A model generated the notes under the pieces. The model made no database searches. It saw nothing but the letters and a program-made list of their open reading frames with translations, and was not told the DNA's origin. Source: Mytilus trossulus (taxonomy: Eukaryota > Mollusca > Bivalvia > Mytilida > Mytilidae). From it: DNA of 64,000 nucleotides. Location: positions 36,386,886-36,450,885 of the forward strand of contig NC_086374.1 of the NCBI RefSeq assembly GCF_036588685.1, in the 5' to 3' direction. The translations under genes were made by a program, and so were the position numbers. Below, in pieces: positions 37,801-49,800 of the stretch. The number at the start of each line of letters is the position of its first letter. The first letter of the stretch is position 1.

Positions 37801-40800
37801 ATTTCGAAATTTAAAAATCGACAAAAAATGGGACATGACTGTGCACCTGTACTACAAGACATATTTCCTTAGCCAAAGTAAGAGCTGGAGATGTCAAATC
37901 ACCAGTATCCTGCTTAATGATTGATAAAACTTGATATGGCAAATAGGCAGAATAAAAGACATAGAAAGAAAGCCAAGAATCTTTTATCCTTGGAGTTGTG
38001 CTTTTCAAAATAATAAAATAGATTGACGACACACGGTCAGTCAGAGGTATTGTACCAATCTCCAAGCTTGCAGATCACGCTTAATTGTACAATAAACGCC
38101 TGGAACAACTTGTAGTTATCATGGAAGAAATGACTGATGCAACGCATGTAACAAAATAGGAATGTAACTAACAAAGGATATCTGCAAGCATACAAGGTTC
38201 CTTAGTATGAATGATACAGGATGGCCAACCATCGAGACACAATCCAGTAATATCGATGAGTGGAAGACAACACTCACCATTTCTCAGCTATAATAGTTCA
38301 ATTGTGCAACTCGTCATCGAAGGGATGCAACTGCAACTGATCAGTCCTCCGATAGAGAGTAAGATGTCTCAAAGATTGTGGAACGGATTCATTTTGAAAG
38401 CCTACAATGAATGTCCCTGTAAACCTTTCTAAAGTAGCAAGCCTAACCCTTCAAACTATTCTAGTTACTTTGACTATGAAGAGGCATTCCCCATCACGAC
38501 TTAAACATTTTGTAAAAGACATGGCCTGTTTCAGAACTTCCCCAACATATTCATTGAGAATCCAGAGAAAGACGCAACCTTTCGTGTGTGCTTGCATATC
38601 ATCTATGGTAGCTAGTATTCAATTTTTCATAAATGTTGTCCCTTCCATGACAACTAATATTTACTAAGGACGTTTACTGTACCATTTTTCCATATCATCA
38701 ATTTCAAATATCAAAAGAATATCTGTTTCAGACTGTGAGCCGTCACTGTTTTCTGTTATTTTGGCAAGCCCCATTGCAATGGATAACAGATTTTTGACTT
38801 TCTTTCTGTGTCTCGAATTCTGTCTTATTGACTTATTGTGCAGTTTTAACACACATTTAGCATGAGATCGGCTCCTGAAATATTAATCTTCAGCACTGTA
38901 TCTGTCTAAAAGAACAATGGTTAGTAGTTCAAGTGACAGTCACATACTCTATTGTCAATCACAATTGTTGATGCTTCATGATGATAATCAGATACCTCAT
39001 CACAAAGAAATAAAGAAATATATGCAATCATTGTTCTTGTTGATTCATCACAACTGTGGCTGGTTATTCTACAGGGTTTTTCAATCCTTGACTCATTTTG
39101 TTTTTCCTGACTATATATATTAAGATTTGCTTTGACAGAATTAGTACCTTTTGCCTTCTGATTCTCCCATTGTATGGCCTTCATCAACGTTGAACAGTTG
39201 TATGCTTACAAAGTATGACTGATTACCAGCTCAAATGTCTATGTCTGCTCTTTTTGTATTTGCTTGGCATTGTAAATCATCACGTGTCCTCTCTTCCCGT
39301 TGCGGAATTCTTTATTTATTTATTAGATTTGGTCAACTCTAGTGATTTTGAATCCTACGTATTTTTCCTGTTCAACATACAGTGCTCATATTTTATATAC
39401 GGATGTTTTTAATGGTAAAAAATTGCCTAAGCCCTACATACAAAACTGCAATTAAAAGAATTTACGTATTTCTTTAAATACATTTATTTGTTAACATAAG
39501 CATACCTTAATTGAGCACTTGGTGAATATATCTTAAATGAAAAGCAACCGTCATTAATAAATGATTAGCAAAACTAGTTGTAAATGCATATAAAACTTAG
39601 TATTAATTCAAAAAACAATTTAGGATAGCGAATAATAAGATATTGCAAATCAAGATGGCCACTAAATACTTCAATAGTCCTCAGTTTATATTCTTTGTCA
39701 TAAGAAATACGAAAGTTTATCAACATTAGTTAAGTAACATATTTTTCATATTTTTTCTAATAATTTTTATTGACTTTTTGGACATGATTTCAAAATGGCC
39801 GCCCAGAGCCGCCATTTTGATTTTCTGAATTGGGTCCATAGCTATAAATGTTAGTAATGAACCCAACTAACACTCTGCAAAGTTTGATGCTTTTACCACC
39901 TACTGAGCAATTGTTTCACATTTCGACTGGACTAGGTAGCCCTTTACATAATTATCTTCTATGTGACATCAGTAAACCCTGCACATGTAAATATAATAAA
40001 ACAATTCCCCCGCTGTAAATACTGAAAACCTGATTGCTGCAGCTGGAATAGCTATTTATTAGCATATAATAGTTTTCAATGCACACAAGTTAACCCTGCA
40101 CAGAAATCTAGTCGCTTTGATGGCTGCGTAATAATTATTTTAGAAAGATCAGTTTACAAATTAAATGTGTTTATTCATAAAGTAAAAGAACAATAACGTA
40201 ATTTTGATACAATTTGTTTTAGGTTTACAAGTACTGCTAGACCTTAAATCCGTGTGTAATTTATTTCAAACGTGTTAATTATTTTAACAATTAAGACAAA
40301 TATGTAATATCAAGTAAGAAGTATACAACCAATTTAGTCTGTTAAAACTCCTGTACAGATATGTGCAAATTAAAGAACAATTCAAGAATGAGAGAATAGT
40401 TTTAATAACACGTTATACAGATGCCTGTCGCAAGCATATTTGTCACAGTTAGTGTTTCCGTATTATATTATAGGTAGACTGGCATCCAGTATTCTGGGGA
40501 CTTGCATTGCAGTTTATTTTTGCACTGATCACATTAGAAACTCAATGGGGATACGATGCTTTCAAATGGGTTGGTGATAGAGTTACTGAGTTTCTGGTGT
40601 ACAGTGATGTCGGAGCTGAATTTGTCTTTGGTACGGTGTTCGCTGAACATTTATTTGCTTTTAAGGTGTGTATACATAACGAAGTAAGGAAATATCTTGA
40701 TATTTTGTTTTTGATTCTGCGGTGATGCAGCATGCGACGTCATATCACATGAGTATAGTGGATTATTTCTTATGGGAAAAAATAAATATCACAGAACCAT

Positions 40801-43800
40801 TTTCTTTTTTTTCAAACAAAAAAGAAAACAAGTAACTTCGTATTTATCTGCGTTCGACTATTCCGACGGAATTTTATATTTTTATGAATATATGTGTTTG
40901 TTTCTTTATGAAAATATGTGTTTGTTTCTTTATGAAAATATGTTTTGTTTCTTTATGAAAATATGTGTTTGTTTCAAGGTACAGATTATCCATCCTTAAA
41001 AATATTTCTGTACTCTCAATATATTAAAAATATATTGACACCGTATGTTTGTGGCATAACATCGTGGCCACAAGTTAATTTTTTTCTATTTAGTAATAAA
41101 TTTATATTAAGATCCATTTTGTTACGTCTTGTGATCAATTTTATTTGGCAATCGCCAATGGCAGTCAGCCCGGGTTAAAGAACATCAGTTGTTCGACCTG
41201 TTAGTCAAATGCGTTCTGTTTAAATATACTTTCTCACTTTATTGGTCTTTTTGAAAATATTGTTTGTGCTGTTTTTAGACCCTTCTACAACGAAATTTGT
41301 TTAAGATGTACACGTATAAAAATTGCGGTTTTTATCCAACGCAATCATAGGTTTGAATGTAGTTTTCAATTTAGACTCGTTTATGTTTTTTCGTTTGGGC
41401 TTGTATCATATTTTCCCTCCGGTTTATATTATCCGTTCATCCTATATTTACTCTTAAAATTCAAGAGTTTATCTAAAAATGAGGGTACTTTTTATATGGC
41501 CTTCCAACTACCGTTTCGATCCCTAACATCACTGAAGAGACATTTATTGTCGAAATCCGGATCTGGTGTATTAAAAAAATATAGACACCGTATGTTTGTG
41601 GCATAACATCGTGGCCACAAGTTATTTTTTTTCTGTTTAGTAATAAATTTATATTAAGATCCATTTTGTTACATCTTGTGATCAATTGTATTTGGCAATC
41701 GCCAATGGCAGTCAGCAGGGTTAAAGAACATCAGTTGTTCGACCTGTTAGTCAAATGCGTTTTGTTTAAATATACTTTTTTTTCACTTTTTTATAAAAAT
41801 TGCGGTTTTTATCCAACGCAATGATAGGTTTGAACGCAGTTTTCAATTTAGACTCGTTTATATATATCTATAATACTAAAATAACGAGGGCCAATTTGTC
41901 AGCCGTCATCACGTTAAAACGATGAATCAAAGAATTCAACTTTATATATAACTAATAGTCAAAGTAACAGTTATTTTTTAATTTAATATTATTTTTTTTA
42001 ATTCATTTCAATCATATTCTTTTATTGACTATTTTACTGAGAGGGTTTTAATAAAACAAGATTACTTCGTTTTATTCTTCGCAATCTGTTTGTATAACCT
42101 CTTTAAAATATATTCTTTTATCACATATCATTTATTTATTTTTTACGTCATACTTAATTTTGTCATATCTATTTTTAAAAGATATGTTTTTTGGTGTTTT
42201 TTTTAACTACTTATGTTAAAATATTTTTTTTTTTTTTTTTATGATGTGTAATATCCGGATAATTTTAAACATTTTTAACATTTTATTAAGTTTTTATTTT
42301 GTATTTGTTAAATAGATATATATTTGTATATATAGTGTCTCATAAGCCTTTCTAGGCTGGGTATTTGTCTTATTTTATTATTGTGCAATGTATATTATAT
42401 AAACTGTATAAACAATCTGTAGACAAGTATGTGACACTTTAATAAAATAAATTATTATTATTATTATTAATATAGTACAATACTGTTGATTAAAATCACA
42501 CCACTCCAGACCCTTTTGTTTTCCACTTAATTAACATTGCCAATAATTAAGAAGTGTCGGGTCGAATCCGATACCGATACTAATAATATATTCACCTGTT
42601 ACCCATTACCGTATCTGTACGTTCGCATCTGACAGGTGCACCAACAAACGCTGTATTTTGGATTTTGCTATATACACGGGTCGTAATCACAGGGTTGACA
42701 CTTCTAAATTCAATCATTGTCACATTGTTCCCGATTGTTGTATTTTAATCAGAATGACTTTGTAAAATGACAATACGAATAAAAAAAGCTGTACTTAAAA
42801 GAAGGCGTATAGGTACAGCATATACAGTTTTCAATTTGTTAGCCGGAATGACGTAAAACAGCGAATCAAAGAATTCAACTTTATTTATAACTCATAAAGG
42901 ACAACGCTGTTGATTAACAAATACTCCTTTCCAGGCCCTTTTGTTTTCCAAATAAAATTAATATTACCAATAATTGATAAGCTCGAGGTCGACGGGTTCA
43001 AACAGAAAGATGTTGAAAGCAGAGAAAACTGTGCATCTTATAATCGGTATGACTTTATCAGATGACAATACCAATAATAAAATAAGGCTTACGCATAGTT
43101 ATATTCTTTAATTCAGTCACAGACTCGCGATATCACGGGAGTCTTCTAGTATATATAAACGAAGACCAAAGAATTTAATACAGTAGCTTATAGAAGTTTT
43201 AAAAACATTTATTTCATTTCACTGACTTATTTTTAAAAAATGATTTTTTTCAGGTAATGCCAGTAGTAGTTTTCATGGCAACCATTATATCAATTCTATA
43301 CTATCTTGGAGTAATTCCATTCCTGATTAAACATGCTGGAAGATTCCTTGGATTTTGTATGGGTACAAGACCGGCAGAATCACTGAGTGCTGCGGGAAAT
43401 ATTTTCCTTGGAATGGTATGTAAAAATAATTTTTAAACACGTATTTGAGAGAAAAACTTAATTTTATTTTTTTTATTTAAAAATACTTATTCAGAGTCGC
43501 GGGTTAAAAACTCTAGATACATGTATACAGACGACTATTTCAAGTCTTTACAGGCTCTTGATGAGCATTTCTTATTGGAAATTTTGCGTTGCTTAGTGTT
43601 TCGTTCTTTAACAAATGTTCAGGAGACCTATATTTATATATATTAGTGGAGCGGCGAATGTTAAAAAAGTCGCTTAGTTAACGAGTTTAAATTACCTAAA
43701 TACCTCATGGGATATTAATGGCTTAAAATGTCTATCGATTATTCAACTTCTGAAAAAAATTTGTCGTCAAAATCAAATGTGGTACAAATGACGTTAAAAA

Positions 43801-46800
43801 TAGCATTAACTGACGTTACCCAACTTGCATCGTATACCCCACTGCTGATTCGGTACTCATATTTCATATCAAATACGTTCTAAAAAATAATTTGTGAACG
43901 AAATTGGTAAATATAATTATTCTTGAACGTCATACAATTTAAGAGCATTTTAAAAATAGTCCTAATGCATCTGAAAATGGTTGAAAATAACACTGAAAAA
44001 TCATCGTTTTTCACCTAGCATTATTTGCACGTGCAGTATAGGTGTATTTTAAAGGCACAATAATAAAGCCGCCGTATAATACTACAATCGACTCGATTTA
44101 CTTTTTGCAGTTAATTTCTTATAAGATAAATATTTGGCTAAATATCTGCTTTTTATCGAGATTTCAAGTCCGAATATTTGTCACAAATTTACCGACATTG
44201 TTGTGGTTTCTATTTATAGTCCAACATTTAGCAATTTTTCGAAGGTTGATTGTAGTCGTTTTCAAGCATATTTCTTTTTCATTTTGTAATTTCCGAAGCT
44301 TTGTGATTAATTTATATTGTTTGGTATTGTTGTGTATTAGTTTTTGTTGAATTCAACGGGAAAAGTGAATATCATTGTAGGGTTGGTTTGGTTTTCAGGT
44401 GTGTTTGATTTGTTTTTTATTTCGTCAAATGGAAAAATTTTCAGTCTCATTAAAACTAGTCCCGCCGGATGCCAAAAAAAAGGAGAGTGGAAGTTGGTGT
44501 TGACAATTGCATTATATGCGGTTCTGTTGATGATGAAAATTTAATAATATCAACGGAATCTGGAAGAAAAAGCCTGATAAATGCTGAAGCAAAGAGACGT
44601 GATGATTTGTTCAGTTTTTTTTTTAATGAATTCTGCAATGAAATATCTAGTGAAATACCCGTATTTAGGTACCATAGGTCATGTTTTAAAAGCTACACAA
44701 GTAAACATAATTTAGAATCAGAAGCATGTTCTTCAGCTTAAAAGGAAACACCAGATATGAATTACGATTTATCTTAATTCTTTGGTGCCTGGAAATAATG
44801 ATCACCCTCTCAATACATCAAAGTGTATTATTTGCAGCAAAATGTCACATAAAAGGGTGAAAACATTGCATACCATTTCATCTGCTGAACGGTTAGCCAA
44901 TCTTAAAGATGCTGCTGTTAGAGCATGCGACGCTAAAAAGATTAATCGAATAGAGAAAGAGAATTTTCTCAATAAAGCAGTGTATAATGTAGCATGTCTG
45001 ACTACATACTTGGCATATAGACCAAAATCAACTGATAAATCAGCGTATGATTTGGCATTTGAAAGAGTGGTTGAAATTATAGACAGAGACCTCATTTGTG
45101 ACAAAAGGTCTCTTCTATTGTCATCACTCTTGACAATGTACCAGTCTTTTTTACCTGATAAAATAAGTAAGACCTACTGTAATTTCTCCAAGCTTAAGGC
45201 TAAACTTGAGAAGCACTACAAGGATGCCATTGTATTTTTTGCTCAACAAGGACAAGGTAAATTTAGTATTGTATTTGCTAGCGACATTTCCATTGGTGAC
45301 ACTGTTAAGGCAGCTAATAGCATCAAAGCAGAATTAGAATTGCTTGAGATAAAAGCCGACTTGAGTACATGTAGCTCCACCAAAACCAATGAACAAACCG
45401 ATATGCATGTACTCTATGCAGCCGCCTCAATATTAAAACAAAAAATGGAAAATGTATACATTTCTGGAGATTATTATCTGCAAATGACGAAGTATTATTG
45501 GAAATGTCAGAAGCAATGTTGCCACCTACTAGTAGTTTGATAAGTTTTATCACTTGGCTTCTTGACAAAAAGTCTTTTGAAACATTTTCTTCAGTATCAA
45601 TGGATATTTCGCATGATATTCGAAGAAAATGTGCTGCTCTCGCAGAGTGCCTGGTAGTTGCTGCTAGGGAGTTTGTTGCTGCTTTATACGACTCAAAGTA
45701 CAAATTTAAGAAATATCACAACGATTTAAATTTGCTGCGACATCAGTTGGCTATCAATAGAGATAAAAGTCTTATAAAGTTTCCGCCATGTGAATCCGTA
45801 TTTAAGCAACACGTACTGCGTGCAATGTGGCAAAGCAAAGTTTGGGTGTCGGCAAATTTGGCCAACCCGAATAATGGCTCCCCATGTGCTTTTGGTTGGA
45901 AAACTGCACACAATGACAAGTTAGAGCCAGTTTTCTTTGAGGGATAAATGGCATCAGACTTTCTACAAGATCTTATTTGTTCGTGTAAGGGGGAAAATGC
46001 ATGCCAGGAAGCATGTGTTTGCAAGGAGCAGGGTCTTCCTTGCACTGATTTATGTTTTTGCCAAAATGTAGGAAGTTGTAATAATGTGCAGTCAGTATCC
46101 GCTGACAAAGCTGATGACACAGATGAAATATCATGAAAATAGTTCTTGTTACAATATTTGATAGCTTTTTGGTTTGCTATGTTTTTTTCCACGTTTTTTA
46201 TGAAATTAAACTCATCATAGATACTAGTACCAAAACGTTCATGTCTTAATGTTTGAATAATTTCTTCAAAATGCTTGCTCTCATTGTGTAGTTTACCACT
46301 CCAATAACCTATATTATATCAAAAGGTATCTTGTATTGAGAAAGTTCATTTAAGGAAAATTCAGAGACATGTCTAATCCTTGAAAACTAAAAGGAAATTT
46401 AGCACGGCTGCAAATTTTTATTGTTTGATTTATAAACTATGCATTTCGAATACTCTTTTAAAAACTATTATCATAAAGTGTCCAAGAAATGCTATTTGTC
46501 GAGGTGAAATATCAAGTTTATAATGCTACTGGTTTTTATTAGGCTTTAAAATTTGTATACCACGGACTAATTTCAAAAATGTTAAATATAACGTTGTTTT
46601 GACGTCAAGTCCAAATAAAAAAACAAATTTGTATGAACTAACACATTGATACATATTAATACTCATTTAATTTATTGAATAGATTATTAATTTTGAAAAG
46701 TATCAATGGTATTTCGAGATGAAAATATGAATATTTTAGGGGATGACCTTTGACCTTGATTTTCGGCATAATGGTACCAGCTTTCATATTGACGACACAT

Positions 46801-49800
46801 ATTTTCAAAAAGTACACGATTTCAGCTTTCTTATGAGCTATTAAAAATCCATGAGGTATTTAGGTAATTTAAATTTCTGAAATTGTCCTCTCCGCCGCTC
46901 CACTATATATCTTCCTCGTTATTTGTGTTTTTTTTTCATTTTTACTTCCAGCCCCTTTTTTCCCGTTGTATTTATTGTAATGAGGTGTCAAGAAAGACAA
47001 GGATACGCAAACACCCCCGTCAGTTAATAATTAGTGCAGTTAAGATTATCGCTAGTGGATGGTTTTAGTCATCTCGACTATTGTTTTACCAACGATACTT
47101 TGGTTTTTGGCGGCAGATAATCGTAGTTATTTTCTATTTATAGCATGTTATAAGCTCATAACGATTTTAGATTAACACGCATTGTAAACGTTCTCTAATT
47201 GTTGAAGATCATATGTTGAACTCTAGATTTCTAATATTACAGTTAGTGTCTAGGGTAGGGCAGAATGTTATTCCCCGAATGATGATCCTGTCACCTTGGT
47301 CAAATACGTCATAGCTTACCAGATTTTTAGTTCTCATAGACCGTATACTCTTGCATTAGATTATACTTTTTTTTTTTTTGTAGACAGATTTACCACTAAT
47401 GCTTCGACCATTCCTTAAGGATTTAACAAACTCGGAACTACATGCTATATTGACTGGAGGATTTGCAACAATAGCGGGAAGTGTACTTGGAGCTTATATT
47501 AGCTTTGGTGTAAGTTCATATGTGTTATTTATGCTTTACTAATAGAAACTTATAAATTACTTTAACACTTAAGGATCGGCTGCTTTAAATATACGTAAGT
47601 CATATGAATTAGAAATGAACAGTATCAAGTAAATATTGCACAATAATGATATATCAAATAAAAATGTGAATACACGACACGGAGTTTAGTTGCATTGATA
47701 TTTTGCACCTGAGACTTTTTCTTTTGAAGGACTGAATCATGTGTCAGTAAGCATTACCACGTTTTGTCTTCATAATTCGCATCGAATAAAAAAAAGTAAA
47801 AATGGCCGAACTAATCACAAATTTCCGGTTCAAGCGTACAAATCATATACACTTTCAAACTAATATTATATAAAAGTGTACAAATTCCTGAAGCACCATA
47901 ATCATTTTCGTTGTTAGGTACCTGCTAATCACCTTCTAACAGCATCCGTGATGTCAGCGCCTGCAGCATTGGCATTGTCTAAACTGTCATACCCGGAACT
48001 CGACAGGTCCAAAACGTCTACAACTGATTACTCTAAAATAGCAAAATCGTAAGTCTATACGATTGCATTACCAACTAAGTTTATCGCACCGAGGGTAAAT
48101 TATCATGTTGTGATTGTTTTAACGCCGCCACGTGATGACCCCCTATGAATCCGTGGGGAGTTAGTAAATGTCAGAGGAGGGTTCATGACGTCTCGTCTAC
48201 TGTTAATGTGGTTGTGTTTCATTGTTTAATTTTCAACAAAACGCAGCAGAAAAAGTACAGCGTTCGATAAATTCGTTATACGGTCAACTAATGAACCCCT
48301 TCGGACCATAGAGGGTGAATAAAATCCATAGGGAATTCGACCTCCGGTCTCACCTCATATCGCTTTTACTAACTCTCTATGTATCTGTAGGATGCCAGTA
48401 GCGAACAAAATAACCGATACGTGCTGCATTATGATTGCAACTATATTATGCAAGCAACAGAGCAAAATGTAAATAACGAAAACTCTAAAGCTTAGCAACA
48501 AAATTTCTAAGGTCAAACGTTGGCTTATTTGATACAGTCAAGATTCTTTTATGTATCTCAGTCAATAACTCGTGCTTTTGTCTAATCTGATCAGTAACTA
48601 TAAATTTTATGCTTTCGGGTTACTTCTGAAGTTCATAGGATATGCTACGATGATATAAGAATATACTACAATACTATGATATTGAAAGCCAACATAGAAA
48701 GAGTTAAACATCGTAATGTTCTTTTTTACATAAATACAATTCGAATATTAATTAAAGGTGATGTTATTTATATGACAATGACATCATCCAAATTCCGCAA
48801 ATTACGTTCAGAGACAAAAATCTTCTTGAATGTAACCACGGGTTTTCTAGTTTTACAATTTAATATACACAGATTTAGTGTTTTTTTCTAACTTCTCCTA
48901 TAGTGCAGATAGGAATATATTTGATGCAGCTACTCATGGAGCCATCGTCTCAGCAAAACTTGTCGCTGCAATTATTGTGAATGTTATTGCATTTTTGAGT
49001 TTGCTAGAATTTGTCAACGTTACCTTGACATGGTTTGGAGAACGAGTTGGAGTAGAGGATTTTACTTTAGAGGTAAATTATAGTTTTGATTCAGTTCTCT
49101 CCTTATCTCTGTTAGGCTAAATTATAAACTTTGCTTTTCCCAAAAAGTTTAAAAACTGTTACAACATTCTTGATGGATGACGTGGTGGACCGTCACACTT
49201 GAACACCATTCTATTAAACACAGCATACACTTCAGATAGAAGATTGTAGTTAGAAATATTTGTATTTTCCTTTTCGTCTTCTCACGGATAATACCTCAGG
49301 CAAAAATCATCAGTTAAGAAGTAGAGCGATAGAAGTTTTAAAAGGTGATAACAAAACAAAATAAAATGGAGGTTCCTAAAACACGTTGCCAAAGTCTTAA
49401 CAGCAAACATGTGGATATATTTGTTTTACTTCAAAACATCAAAAATAGTTTTCACTGAATTATAAGTATAATCATGCCACGAGGCTATTCAATGATATTG
49501 GAAGTGAAGGGGCGTCTCTCAAGAAATTGGTTGCATGGATTTGTCATTCGATCATAAAAGTTGCATTCGAATTGACAAGGGACTCCTACACAGTGAATGC
49601 ACATTATTTGATCCAGAATCTACGCTGACAAATAAAGGCACTTTCCTCTTAAGCTATACTTCCCTTGTTTGTGTGTAATATTTCTGTTAAAGATAATGAA
49701 CTAATTATACAGATTGTATACGATTAAAGTTCCATCAAGTTTAAGCATCAATTTAAAATATAAAACATTCTTTTTTAATTTTGAACTATCAAATTAACTT

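Larger units (their letters stand above)
31773..39934. mobile_element. 8.2-kb composite DNA transposon (TIR TAGTCCAGTCGA, TSD GGT)
   Basis: The left end TAGTCCAGTCGA (31773) and right end TCGACTGGACTA (39923-39934) are perfect inverted termini. Further matches (TTGCTCAG, TGGTAAAAGCAT, AGCTATGGACCC) extend inward about 100 bp. It splits a unit of the 115-bp array: the interrupted sequence GCTGCTTGGGT / GGTAGCCC rejoins to the array consensus if GGT is a 3-bp target duplication. Removing the 4.2-kb insert at 32021-36181 leaves an element of about 4.0 kb. The minus strand at 37.2-39.2 kb shows only broken reading frames. I cannot assign a superfamily. Confidence 0.8.

Noticed and set aside
44802..46192. 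Minus-strand frames of 100-149 codons
   Set aside because: Antisense shadows of the plus-strand transposon coding region.
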